From Albifimbria verrucaria (lineage: Eukaryota > Ascomycota > Sordariomycetes > Hypocreales > Stachybotryaceae), in NCBI GenBank assembly GCA_020081605.1, contig JAHREC010000023.1, positions 62,001 to 126,000 of the forward strand: a stretch of DNA of 64,000 bases, read 5' to 3'. The notes beneath the pieces were generated by a model. The model saw only the letters and a program-made list of their open reading frames with translations, ran no database searches and was not told where the DNA came from. Shown here in pieces: positions 23,123 through 34,904 of the stretch. Both the position numbers and the translations under genes were made by a program. Position 1 is the stretch's first letter. Each line of letters opens with the position of its first letter.

Positions 23123-26100
23123 TTGGCAACTGATACCCGTGATCCGTCCCGTCCCAGCAGTGCATGGTTCGAAGTTCGAGAGCCGGACCGTAGGCCAGCA
23201 CCCGAGCCCGAAGAGCAGGATATCATGCAAAGGATCAGGAGTTTCACAGTACACAAGAGCAGCGGTTCAAGGATGCCGAGAAGGAAGACCGAATCGAAGA
23301 AGTGAACCAGAAATTCGAGGCCAATGCATGGTCGGGCAGGGTCGGTTGGTCGGTTCATTTGAACGGTTTAGATCGCAATGCATTACGGTCCACGGCCGCA
23401 CCCGTCGAGGATGAAGAGGGAGTTTTACGGCAGGTATGCGACAGTTTGGACCGCACCATGGAGTGGGCAAGAGGATTATGCCGCCCGAGCAAGGTTGGGT
23501 TGGGCGCGTTATTCGAAATTAACCGGCGAGAGGTTGCGAAGAAACCGGCACAGCCATTCGATGGGCGGATGGAAGACGATTCATGGGTACGATATAAAGA
23601 GGCGTGGCGTAAGATCGTATGCATATGGTACCGAACGCAGCAGGAAGACGAGGATGAACGACCGCCATATGAGTTTACAACAGGGCAGCAGACAGCATGG
23701 GATAAATTCATACGGTATGCACGAACCCGAGATGATACATCCCAAGGCAAGGTTAAGCCAGCAGAAGATACACCATCAGACGAAAAAATGGATTGTCAAT
23801 GTTTGGAGATGATTATGTTGTTTTTGGACCATCAAGTGGGCGATAACGAGCATCAGAATGCCATCATCAGCGCATTGGCCGTATTGGGTATTCGCGAAGA
23901 TGGCGGTTGGTATGACCCGTCAGATTATACACCCGTTTTGTCGGCCGTGATCAAGGTGGCCCGTATGTTCGCCATCGGGTGGGCGTATCGGCAACGAGTG
24001 GATGATGTGCAGTTGACCATGAGGGTGCATAATATGGTGGAGAGGTTGGCGCGCGAGCGAGAGCCGGGAATGTTCCCGCGTGTGCGGAAGATGGTTCGTA
24101 AGTTCATGACCCGAGTCGGCGACGGTCGGACAGAACAGCCAGGCCCCATGGATTGGATATTGGAGACACGGACATACGGCATGCATATCCGATTCAACAC
24201 AACAGCAGGCGGCAGCATCGATTGGAAGGAGACCAGGTCCAATACAAGCGAATTAAATTCACGATGCGGCAATTGACGGAAATGATACACACCATCGTCG
24301 GCGAGGCGAGGGAGTTATTATGCAAATTGGCCATGGTCGGCGACGACGGTGAAGGGTTGAGCAAGTTGCCGCATATCCCGTGGGATCGGTTGGAGGACGA
24401 CAACAGTGAGGATAAGGTGGGTTATTCGTTTTTGGAGGATAGCCGCAACAAATGGTTGGAGCAAGGTAAGGGTTGGGTATTCACGCGGTTGGTTGAGTGC
24501 AAGAAATTGCGTAAAGAGTGGATTTCGACCGACGAAAAGCAAAGGCACCCATATAAAAAGAAGGCGTTACAACAATACAGCAAGTGGTTGGAGCGATTCC
24601 GGGAGTTGTTGTGGTTTTTGATGCATTTATTATCGATGCCGGCGCGATTGTGGGAAATTTTAGGAATACGATTTAAAAACACCAGCAACGGCGGCACACG
24701 CAACATTTTTATTCACAACGGCGACGTATGTTTCGTTACAGCATACCATAAAAATTTCCAGCAAACAGGCCAGGCGAAAATTATCCACCGGTTTATACCC
24801 AGAGAGGTTGGGGAATTGTTGGTTTGGTATTTGTGGTTGGTGTTGCCGTTTTGGCAGCAGGTGCAGGGTATGGTGAAGGGTGCGGACCAAGTAAGCGCAT
24901 TTTTATGGAGCGAAGAGATCGCATACCGGAAGCGGCACCACAACAGCAACGAAGATGAGGGTTATAGCAGCGATGAGGAAGACGTAGGAAAGATTGGAGA
25001 GGAAAAGGGTGATAAAGATGAAGTTAGTAACAAGGAAAGTCCAGCACCACCAAGGTCAAGTCGGACAAGTCGGTCAGGCCAGTCAAGCCAGTTGGAAGAT
25101 GAAGGCATCGACATGAGCATGCCCGTTGAATGGAAGAATTGGATGCGAGAAAGAAAATGGACACCGGATCGGGCGCGGCGGATTTTACAGCAGATCAGCC
25201 AGCGGTTGATGGGGTGTCGGTTGAACATCAGCGTATGGCGGCACATTGCCATTGCGATATCCAACCGGTATTTAGGAGGTAAGTACGTGAAGAGAGTGGG
25301 AGAAGAAGAGTTAGAGTACGAGGACGAGGAAGGGATCGACGACGATGCAGCGGATTTACAGGCCGGCCATGGATCACATGTGGCAGGGATGATTTATGCG
25401 CGAGAGTTGCAACAAGGGTTGGGAGGCACAGCGCGAATGCGGGAGGAGTTCCGGAACATCAGCCATGAATTGCATCGATTATTCGGGTTCGGCATAGATG
25501 CCAAGGCGCAAGGCGGGCGAAAGCGCAAGCGGGACCAGTTCGAAAGCGAGCGGGAAGAAGGGCGATTCCAACGGTTACGGCGGTTACGACAAGTCGATAT
25601 TTCCGGGCAGTTACAGCAGATGATGGGACGAGGGACAGAGTTTCGTGGCCAACAATCGGCCGTGATACGAGCCATCATCGCAGGAGAAACGCCAATCATC
25701 CAGATCACAAGCACGGGTGGAGGCAAGAGTTTGTCGTTCATGTTACCGGCGTATTGTTCACCGGAGGGGACAACGATCGTCGTGGTGCCGTTGGTTGCGT
25801 TGCAGGAGGATTTGCACAAACGTTGCACGGAGTACCAGATCACATCGCATATATGGAACAGCCGGCAGGGAACACCAACAGCAAGCATCGTTTTCGTAAC
25901 GCCCGAGTCAGCAGTCACAGGCGGATTCCGAGATTACGTGAACCGGTTGCAAAACCAGGGTGTTTTAGAACGAGTTATTTTGGAAGAGTGCCACACATTA
26001 ATGGATGGCAGTGCAACGTTCCGGCCCAAGTTGAGCGAGGTCGGAAAGGTGGTTCGAGAGTGGGGGCGCAAAGGGTATTTTTGACAGCGACGTTGGGCCC

Positions 26101-26152
26101 GGACGAGATGGCCGAGTTTTACAGGGTGGCGGCGATAGAACCCGGGCGAGAG
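23123..26152 (+). CDS. Tyrosine recombinase-like / RecQ-like helicase fusion, 3' truncated
   Basis: Telomere-linked-helicase type protein. Blocks in order: charged N-terminus; an alpha-helical region with a W..R(Y)KEAWRKIVCIWYRT segment; GYSFLEDSRN, also found in the protein at 17661; a recombinase-like set with Arg in MPARLWEIL (codon 24645), Lys in YHKNF (24750), Arg-His in VWRHIAIA (25239), His in AGHGS (25368) and Tyr nine residues later (25395); then a RecQ-like ATPase with motif I STGGGKSLS, motif II ILEECHTLMD and motif III FLTATL. It ends abruptly at 26152, where the sequence joins a 3' tail repeat, so motifs IV-VI are absent. One-base breaks lie near 23270, at about 24230 and in the G5 run at 26062-26066. 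No ATG start is certain; the first coding block begins near 23123. It cannot be an active helicase as it stands. Confidence 0.75.
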
Positions 26153-26562
26153 ATCAGACCTGTCTTCAGGCGCGGGTCATGCGTGTGTCGCGTGGGACTT
26201 GGTGAAATTTAGATTGAATGTTGGTCGGCTTAATCGTCAGCGCAACAGGCACCCAACGTCCGGAAATGCATGCAACTAGTATCATATGGTAGGGAAGACC
26301 GTTATTCATACTTACAGATCTTTTGTTTTATTTTTCCAGCAGCCTGGTGTCTTTTATTTGAGATGCAAGTCTGCAAATCCTGTTGCGCACAGGCTGAGTG
26401 CACCTTCAGGCTTGATTACGAAAGCATGGACGGCATCCTTGCCTTGGATGCTATCCCTGTCACACGGGCTGACGGGCGGCTGTCGCTCGTGGATGCTATC
26501 CCTGTTCAAGTCCCCAATTTTTATCGTCTATCTACGCGCTTACCCTATAGCACGGAAGGCTT
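26153..26562 (+). repeat. 3' tail of helicase element, copy A
   Basis: About 410 bases closely similar to the reverse complement of 58951-59296; the first 118 bases also match 37847-37964. All copies begin at the same point (ATCAGACCTGTC). In copy B this point lies inside the C-terminal coding part of the helicase (GVIRPV), so the block is the end plus 3' non-coding tail of the helicase element. Copy A is thus an internal deletion joining helicase motif III to the tail. Confidence 0.75.
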
Positions 26563-26716
26563 GTTTACTAGTGGATTTCACGCTCAATCGAAAATATGAA
26601 TTGAGACTCAAAAGACTGTCATTTAGGAGGGTCGTAGTAATGAGCCAAATGAGCCATAGTCGTGGCATTCGGTCAGAGTCAATGCCACTTGGCGACGATA
26701 AATAACGATCACCTTT

Positions 26717-27460
26717 ATGTCGCCATCAGAAGCTCGCTACTTAATGATGCTCAGGCGATACGCAGCAGGGCTGGGAGTCAACAAAGCAACGGTCAACTTT
26801 GCTGTGGCACTAGCCAACGGTTCAAGTGATCTTCTCGTTGTTCTTCTTGAGCCTCTAGAATATTTTGAACCAACGACGCTGGAGCAAGGGGTTGCGGCTT
26901 CTCATGCTTTGACCGAGGTGGACCGCCTACTTCGTTTTCAATCAAGGCAAACAAGGAATATCTCAAACACCATTGTACTCGATGTGAGGATGTTCCTTAG
27001 TGCAAGAGTGCGGTCGGCGACAGCAAGGCATGAGATGCGTGCCAAAGACGAGCGTTCATTCGCAGTGTTTGAGCAAATCGTACGCGAGATACGCCCAAAA
27101 GTGATCGTCACTTGTCAGTGCGGTACTTCCAACGCCGCGAATTCATTTGTTAGGCAATTATCGTCAAAGCTACCACCACCTGCTGATCAAACATTCATTT
27201 CTCTAGGTGGAAGGCATGTTCCTGTGTACAAAGCCTTCCATCCAAGTGTGTATAAGCCAAGGCATGTTGGACAATGGGCTGGGTCGGATAAGAGAAAGCT
27301 GACGGAGTGTTCGCAAGTACTTCAAGGCTTACTAGGGCTGATCTTCCTTAAAGCGATTTGCAGGCTTTCCAATACTGAAGTATCTGGTTCGCAAGAGCTA
27401 TTCATTAGAGAGCAGTTCCGTAGAATACAATTCGATGGATGCAGGGCAGGACCAAGATAG
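26717..27460 (+). CDS. Possible uracil-DNA-glycosylase-like protein
   Basis: Uninterrupted ATG-to-stop frame of 247 codons. The C-terminal half has a PKVIVTCQCGTSNAANSF block and a KAFHPSVYKP block; the H-P-S motif and its distance resemble fungal proteins annotated as UDG-like, which would remove uracil from DNA. The N-terminal half has no recognised motif. The gene lies directly downstream of the helicase-element tail. I did not see a catalytic GQDPY-type motif, so this is a weak family assignment; it could be an unrelated conserved orphan. No intron is needed. Confidence 0.4.
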   Translation: MSPSEARYLMMLRRYAAGLGVNKATVNFAVALANGSSDLLVVLLEPLEYFEPTTLEQGVAASHALTEVDRLLRFQSRQTRNISNTIVLDVRMFLSARVRSATARHEMRAKDERSFAVFEQIVREIRPKVIVTCQCGTSNAANSFVRQLSSKLPPPADQTFISLGGRHVPVYKAFHPSVYKPRHVGQWAGSDKRKLTECSQVLQGLLGLIFLKAICRLSNTEVSGSQELFIREQFRRIQFDGCRAGPR

Positions 27461-27820
27461 CGTGCGGCTTATAATCAGCGACAAAGATGCACAAGAGAAA
27501 TTATATCCTGGGCGTACAACTATCCTGGAGTGTGAAGGATAGAAGCCCAACACTCGACAAATTTATTATTATCGCCCCTGCACACTCGGCTGAGGAAACC
27601 TTCAAGGCCTTTCGAAGGCGCGAGAGAGTATTAGCTTAATACAGTTTCCATCCTTAAGTGCAGCCTAGAATTAAGAGATTCGATTCACTGCTTTTCTTTT
27701 TCTTCTGATCATTCAATAAAAGCGCTTCTGGCAGGATGTGTTGGAGCCAGTGCACCGAGATGTCCTAAGGGGCCATGAGGGAACCCAGCACATTCTCTAT
27801 CGAATAAATACACGCGTCCA
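27461..27820. other. Intergenic
   Basis: About 360 bases with no coding potential or repeat that I can support; probably the promoter region of the following open frame. Confidence 0.4.
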
Positions 27821-28339
27821 ATGAAATATAGACACTCACCCCGCGCCCTCAGGACCCTGATTGAGCTCTACATTCCTAGAAACCCTCTCCAGACATGTGT
27901 TGCTTCCCAGTCCAACGTCCAAGCACTGACAACCAGCCAGGTGACCGTGGAGATTTTTCTGAAAGAGTGGTTGCGAGATGCGCAACTGGCGTTTAAGGAA
28001 GGCCGAAAGAAAGAAGGTCTGAGAATTGCCAGCCGGATCATGAATCTATGTGCCGAGGAGATTGCTCGGTCGTACAATCAGCATCTCCTTGCCAAAATGC
28101 ATGCATATTGGGTTAAGGCACGCGAGAGTCCAGGATGCCGCGCGCTACCCAATCTTATTTTACTGGAGAAGGCGCAGAAGGAAACGGGAGCCGAGACCAG
28201 CAAAATCGTCACAGCTCAAACGATCTGGGATATATACTCGGAAGCCTGGCCTGCTTACGTGACCGTCTTACCGTCGGGTGCCACTGACAAACCCGACATG
28301 CCGTCTGAGCTTCCCTATAAAAAAGTTAATATTAATTAA
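27821..28339 (+). CDS. Hypothetical protein, 172 aa
   Basis: ATG-to-stop frame without a recognised family. It is mildly basic, predicted mostly helical (EIFLKEWLRDAQLAFKEGRK; IASRIMNLCAEEIARSYNQH), with no signal peptide or membrane segment. The helical pattern and the absence of low complexity suggest a real gene. It sits between the UDG-like gene and the minus-strand NLR, tail-to-tail with the latter. Confidence 0.4.
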   Translation: MKYRHSPRALRTLIELYIPRNPLQTCVASQSNVQALTTSQVTVEIFLKEWLRDAQLAFKEGRKKEGLRIASRIMNLCAEEIARSYNQHLLAKMHAYWVKARESPGCRALPNLILLEKAQKETGAETSKIVTAQTIWDIYSEAWPAYVTVLPSGATDKPDMPSELPYKKVNIN

Positions 28340-28562
28340 TCGCTATGCAGCGATATGCCATGATATGCCACGATAGCAATGTAGGTTGAAAAGATTGAAA
28401 CTTGTTCTTGTATGTTCCCTAAGCTATCAATGCATGTGTTAGGACTAGTTAATAATCTTCAGAATCAACTCAAAATTGTTTCATCCCGAATGGTCGCATG
28501 AGTAACTTCTGACAAGCGTGAGAACATTTGTGCTTACTCCACTGAAGCTAAAACATAATGAA
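28340..28562. other. Convergent intergenic spacer
   Basis: Short spacer between the converging orphan gene and NLR. It contains a short imperfect duplication (GCGATATGCC/ATGATATGCC near 28350-28366). It must hold both transcription ends. Confidence 0.4.
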
Positions 28563-31500
28563 CTAGGAAAACCAATGCATCTTGTCTGGTGAGAGCTTAA
28601 CAAATACCACTCTTCCGGATGAACAACCAATTGCGACGGTTAAGCTCGATATAGTTAAGCTGCCTGGTCGAAAGTTCACAGGCAACCACAATACCTTACA
28701 TCCATTCCATGTAATCCAACTACGATCTGAATTTAATCCGCAGCCGGAATAAATAGCGGACGTCATGTTGGAAGCTATCTCAGTAGCAGGACGTAAAAGC
28801 CTATTGTCGTGGATTGTGAGAGCCCCAAAATCCGTCTGCAACTGTGAAGCGCCAGGTAAAAAGATGCTTGACACGTCTGTGGACTAATAAGGAGAGTCCG
28901 TGTGGGTTGGCTTCCATTGACGCTCCAAATTCGGATTCCTTCATCATATGCTAAGACGAGCAGCGAGTCGTCAAATGAAAAGACCACATCTGAAGAGATT
29001 TCTAATCCAATTGGATCCATTTGGAATTCGAAAATTTGCGTCTGTGTATATAGGCCTGCATGGGCGCGCCAGAGTCGTACCCTCCCATCGTATGATGCGG
29101 ACGCGAGAAGTGTAGAGTCAGAAGAGAATGCAACCGAACTAACCACTTCTCCATGACCATCGAGCGTTTGTATACACCCTTTGTATGGACGCACCAGATC
29201 CGGACTGTTTTATCGTAAGAAGACGATGCGAGAAGCTTGGAATCATGCGAGAAGACTACACATGTAGCCTCTATTGCATGACCCTCGATGGTTTGGAAAT
29301 GTTGGCCTATATCAGCTTCGTAGACTCCTACTAACCCATTCTCGCAGGCCAAGGCGAGAAGTTCCGAGTTCTGTGAGAATACTACCGATGTAACAGAGCT
29401 GTCAAATTGAAGAGTGTTTATATGTTCACCTGTATCAGCCCACCAGATCCGGACTGTTTCGTCAAAGGAGGCTGACGCGAGCAAATGGAAATCAGGAGAG
29501 AAGACTACCAATCGAACCAAATCGCTATGGCCTGTTGTCTGTTCATGCTGGCCTATTTTAACACTCCAAACCCGCACCGTTTGGTCATGTGAGCCTGATG
29601 CAAGAAGCATGGAGTTTGGGAGAAAGTAACCGAGGTGACCTGATTGGTGTGCCCGTTGAGGTTTTGTATATGCTGGCCTGTTTCAACGCACCAAATTTGG
29701 ATAGTTTCGGAGGCCACCACAACAAGTTTGGAGTCATTCGAAAACACGATAGAATCTACGACCCCATATGTTTTTTCCCAAACCTCCGTTTATTCATACC
29801 TGTCTCGATGGACCAGATCCAAACCGATCCGTTATAGGACGCAAGAAGCTTGGAGTCAGATGAGAAGGCTCCACATCTCACGGACCTTTCACTATGGTTT
29901 AGGGTCTGTATATGCTTGCGCTTTTCGGCGTGCCAGATCCGGACCGTGTTGTCATCAGAGAATGATGCGAGGAGCTTAGAGTCAGACGAGAAAATTACTG
30001 AATAGGCAGTATTCCAATGGCCCCCAAAGGTATATACTTTCTCTCCTGTATGGGCATTCCAGATCGCGACATTAGAGTCATAGCAGCCGGATGCAATAAG
30101 CGTTAAATTAGGTGAGACCACTAAACGTGATCCGCCAAAGACTCGAAGGTGTTTTATAAGTTCACCTGTATCGGCGCGCCAAATACGGACGGTTTGAAAG
30201 AAGGTCGCTGTGATAAGCATGGAGTCAAGCGAGAAGGTCGCGGCATGCGGCACGTTGCCGATATGGTTCAGAGTTTGAATGTGCTTGCCCGTTCCGACCT
30301 GCCAGATCCGAGCCCGTCCGTCCCAAGAGAATGATGCGAGGAGTTTAGAGTCGGGCGAAAAGATAACTGAAGTGATATGATGTTTATGACCCTCCAGCGT
30401 CTGTAAACATTGACCCCAGCCACTCTCCAAATCTCCAGTTATGCATAGCCAGAGGGGGTCTGAAGGCAAAATGTATTTCGAATAACGCTTCCAACCGGTG
30501 AGAGAGCAACGAGAGAGTATATCTGAAGAGGATAAGAATCAAATGTGTCTAGATATGAAAGGACAAAGCGTATTGCATCGTTAAGGAGTCTTGACAGGTT
30601 TTCGCTTTGATTGGGCTTGAATAGCTGTTAGTATTTTACGAGTTAAATTAGAGATGCTCCCACCTTTTGCACTGTTTGCAATGTCCGTAACATACGCAGA
30701 CTTTCTAGTGCCCGATCAATTAAGGTTAATGCTTCGAACCAGTGAAGCAGGTGGCTGGAGAGGAACAGGTGAAGTTCATCATCTGAGATGTGTATGTCTC
30801 CTTCTTGAGGTGCTCGACCCAGTAAAGACAGGCATATTCAAGCTCTGGCTGGATGTGGTTAGTTACTGTTTGCTGATCTATATCGGATCGTGCAATTCCT
30901 GGTATTTGCAACTCGCAAATGTCCATTCGAAGCTTTTCCTTCATGATGCGAAGGCAATGGTCCACCAGTTCTTGATGCATCTGCTTCTCGTCTATCCAAA
31001 GCGTTGTTTTAGTCTGTGTCTCGGGATCAACTAAGAAATCCCGAAAAGAGAGATGAAACAGGCGTACGGGATCCTTTGATGAAATAGGAACCTGCAAAAC
31101 TGAATGAAGCATCTTCAGTTGATCGACAATGATGGCCTGTGGGACATCTAACAATCTCTCTATAGCCGAGCTCGATAGAGGATTCTCAAGAGTAATGATA
31201 ATGCCGACAAGCTTTCGAAATTGTTGGACGACTTCATCTCTCTTTCGTTCCGATTGAATGCCGACGATTTGTCGATTCAATATTGGCAAGTACGTCGCAT
31301 CGAGGCCTGAGGTTGCACTCTTGCCCTTGTACGCTAAAATCTCCTCGAGAAGTTTGTCAGGGTGGCCATGCCTGGGCTCGGAGATGAATCGACAAGCCGT
31401 TGCGGCGGAGATAAAGAGTGGCTTTGCAAGATCTACCAAAGCCTTGATCCTCGAATCGCCCGGCCAGTCCGGTGGCAGCCGTGTTTCCACCACCGTAAGG

Positions 31501-33654
31501 TTATAATCATCCCGTATCGATCGGAACTCGTGTTCTAGAAATATCGAGATATCATGCTCGATAACGTCGGATCTGATTTCGTGAAGAATGAAATCTTGGT
31601 AGGTGCCTTGTGCCTTTGCGAAACCAAGGTGGATCGGCAAATCTGGCCTACTTGTCACAAAGACTTTTAGCCAAGGTATGTGTTGAGACTGTATGCGCGC
31701 AAAGAGATGAATGATGGTTCTGATATTGTCATTGCCTTCGCATTCGTCTAACGCATCCACAATGATGACAAGTGGAGCCGATAAAGTGATCTCAGACAAG
31801 GGCTCAAAGATCAACTTCTGGAACTGCTCATATATGGAAGAGCTCACAATTGCCGGGTCAGATTCAATTGTGCTCATGAGCATTGGTACTACTCTCGGCT
31901 CTTTATCTGCCAGCTGGTGGGCTATCGTCGTCATGAACTTGGTAGCATTTCCCGGTCAGCCTCTCCTCTCTTAAAAGAAGCTGGCACCGAGGCGATTCGC
32001 CTCAGATAGCGAGCGAGCGATAGTCCGCGATATGGTTGACTTTCCTGTCCCAGCCATACCATTCAACCAAAAGAGTGATTTGGCATTAAGACCATGAATC
32101 CATGCCGATATATGGTCGAGGAGCTCCACCCGCGTATTATCAAGGCAAATCGAATTTGATGCTTCGTCGTACGAATTAAATGAAGCGCCTTCAGCAGTAG
32201 GTAATCGGTCGAGTACTGCACTCTGATGGGTACCGAGAGTAGGACTAACGAGCTAAGTGTCAGCAATGCAGTGTAAGAAGCGGGTGCTATTCCGGATCCT
32301 AACCGTATGCTTTGCACCTCCTTCCTCGCTGTATTATCCATTAGTAGTTGATTTCTTCAAGAGCTTCGGGATCGTGACACTAACCTCGTCGAGGCGGTGT
32401 CACAATGACTCGTCTAGCCAAGTCTCGAAGGCTCTGCAACACCTTTTCATATTCATGATCCTGTGGCTCAAATTTGACCATCTCTGAATGCGTGCGGTCT
32501 ATAGCACAAATATACTCCGGCCCATCTTCCCAGTACCAGCCTTGCGTGGCCGATGACTTCGTTACTAGCACCGCATCTGGGCCGTTCATTTTCCAGGTGC
32601 CATCAAGATTCTGTCTGGGTTACTTTCTGTCTCTTCATATGATTTGGGTTAGAAGGCATACCCTCTTGGCTGTTGGTGATTTTCTAGTTTCATAGAAAAA
32701 GATAATACCTAATCCACTCTTCTTTCCAAAGGCATTTTGAAAGTCTCGACGTAGTATTCTCAAAATCTGTGAGTTGACGTGACCGATAGATTCGACCAAA
32801 GACCGGTTCGGTGCATCTGCAACCATAGGTATAAGCGATCCAATATCCATACCATCATTTGGGACCCCGAAAAAGGCGACACCATATATTGAATTAAGCA
32901 AACCCAGATCCTTTTCTTTCTTCGATTTGGATAACATAACCAGCATCTATACTATTAGCATTATATAAAGCAACTTCACGGTTCAATATTACCCACTTGT
33001 TTGAGGATAAGGCCACCTAAACTGTGGGCGATGATTATAATTGGTTTAGGATCGGTAGTATCGCTGATGTTGGCGACGGGGAAAAGCGAGTCCCGGAAGG
33101 ATATTGCAAGATCTTCGAGATTCTGGAAACTAGTACTCCCTTCATGACAGAGTCATATCCATATATCATGACCCGCCCCATCCCGGAGGTTTGATTGCTT
33201 CCGGAAGTTAAGTCATATGGAAGCGAGTCGCGGATCCACATATGGTCCCCGCCTCTTTGTTTGAAGGATCCGAATGCATGCCCACCAAGGCCAGACAGGG
33301 CGACAATACTATTTTTCTTGAATCAGCATGTAGTGTGCGCCAGATATATTATACTCACTCGACTTTATGATCTTGTGTAGGCGGAATATATAAGCTGGTG
33401 ATGCCATAGAAATCATCGTCGATCGTAACCATCTGCGATCGCGCGTATTGATTCGCGGGCGGTAACGGTATCTGCCGAAACGATGGGCTCACTATGTTCT
33501 GGAATGAAACCGTGGCTGATTGCGATCGGCCATGGACTTCGCGGGCGAGCGAGCCAAACAAGGGTTCAGCCCGGCAATTCTCTGCCAGGAAAGTCATTAT
33601 CCGGGCAGCATCCCACTCCAGAGGAATTCCACGAACGCGGTATGTTCGGGCCAT
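28563..33654 (-). CDS. NLR (STAND) protein: SesB hydrolase, NACHT, diverged WD40 repeats
   Basis: Start ATG 33654. The N-terminal about 100 residues (MARTYRVRGIPLEWD.., small RRM-like leader) precede a SesB alpha/beta-hydrolase domain with [18 protein letters not shown] follows with Walker A NGMAGTGKST (about 32040-32060) and Walker B LVIIVDALDECEG, then a helical linker and about ten diverged WD40 units (SDSKLLASxSxDxTVRIW). The product should be a cytosolic sensor whose hydrolase acts when WD repeats bind a ligand. The exon pattern mirrors the paralogue at 50215: introns after HKVE, after LKQ and after TAKR. Breaks: CCC at 33138-33140, two shifts that cancel near 31945-31975 just after the P-loop, and further shifts in the WD part near 29620, 29760 and 29190-28870. 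Several of these are homopolymer changes. It is transcribed away from the Helo-like relic. Confidence 0.8.
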
Positions 33655-34171
33655 TGCTGCTTAAGCCTCTCTATCTTCATGAAATTTAGCTGACGAAATC
33701 AGGGATTTGGGCATTGAACAAATCTGGGAGAGTGCCTCGGCGGTCATTGCTGCCTTAGCCGCCAGCCTTGTGCAGCTGGACGGTTGATGCTGGTCATCCA
33801 ATCATGTGCAAGCCGACTGCAAAAGCCTGGAGATGCGTTCCTTATCCACATTTTCCGTTTCTGCCTGCGTAGTCTAGGTACCTGGAGCATATGTTGTAAA
33901 TCTGTGAGGCTATTTATAGTCCTCGTGATGACAATGCATCAGTACCCAGCAGAGCGGACAGCTGGACCCCATGTTCATATTTAGCTCACTGCGTTCACGG
34001 GCGTGTGACGTTTTGGCGCCATCGCCTTAGCCTCAATTGTTGGTAGGGCCACACTTGCAACCCCGCAAAGAGGGGACTGGAAGGTCGCCGGCGACAATAT
34101 GACGGCCGCCATTTTACCTCTGGCACTTGAACTCCTTCTCAACCACGAAAGGTGGCCGAATCCATTGATTA
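33655..34171. other. Intergenic, upstream of the minus-strand NLR
   Basis: About 520 bases with no coding feature I can support; it should contain the NLR promoter and may hold the lost 5' end of the Helo-like relic. Confidence 0.4.
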
Positions 34172-34733
34172 GCAGCAAGTGTCATCACACTGTCAGTCTC
34201 AGCATTCAAATCCGGCAGCCAACTACGCAATGAGATTCAGCTATTCAAGTCTCAACCACGTCAAGTCCGTGAGCTGCTGACAGAACTGTCGGCTCTCACT
34301 CTGCTTCTGCAGAGGCTCTCTGAAACTGGCGATCTAGGCCTTAATATCGATCTTGATGCCCCAGACTGAATCTGGAGCAGTGCAAGCAGGCTTGCGATGA
34401 CGTTAGCGCAAAGCTTCTACCTATTGTTCCCGGTCTGGCCTTGATCATACGAGCTTCCGCGACTGGCTTAAGCTCAAATGTAGTGGCGGTGGCGGCATCG
34501 AAGGCCTTCGACAGCAACTGATAGGATACAAGTCTACCGTGACCGTTGCACTCAGCTTCACAAATCTGTAAGTTTCCGGACTCTTCGCTTGACCGGCCAT
34601 ACTAACCCTAGGCTTCTGCTTAGCCGCGCCACTGCTGCAAGTGCCGAAGCCATCAAGGCATGCCGAGAATCGATCGCGACCTCAACTATCGACTTGGAAG
34701 CCCACTTCGAGGATGTACTAGACTACTCTGTAT
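34172..34733 (+). pseudogene. Relic of a Helo-like fungal NLR N-terminal domain
   Basis: Not visible as one open frame. Three pieces read as one known domain: SVITLSVSAFKSGSQL and QVRELLTELSALTLLLQRL (34172-34370), LEQCKQACDDV and SFRDWLKLKC (34370-34485), and GYKSTVTVALSFTN, then an intron (GTAAGT..CCCTAG, about 34570-34614), then a C-terminal helix ending DLEAHFEDVLDYSV-stop. This is the pattern of the 'fungal N-terminal domain of STAND proteins' (Helo_like_N), a membrane-active or oligomerising effector module. The usual ATG is missing and the frame shifts near 34365 and 34440, so it is a relic or an isolated effector with errors. Confidence 0.55.
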
Positions 34734-34904
34734 AGCCAAAGGATGTCTGCAATAAGAAGTCCACCTTTATCTTTCTTACAGTAGAGCGAGCATAAGCAAC
34801 TAGTTCAGGCAGCATTTGCACTTTCAACACGCAACCCCACAGTGTGACAATACCACAAGAAAACCTCATTGTTCAAGGTTATATCAATAGCAAAACGTCT
34901 CATC

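Noticed and set aside
26580..26710. Gene continuing through the helicase tail (26270-26705 frames)
   Set aside because: The frames lie in the repeat tail, are not conserved in the inverted copy and contain no domain.
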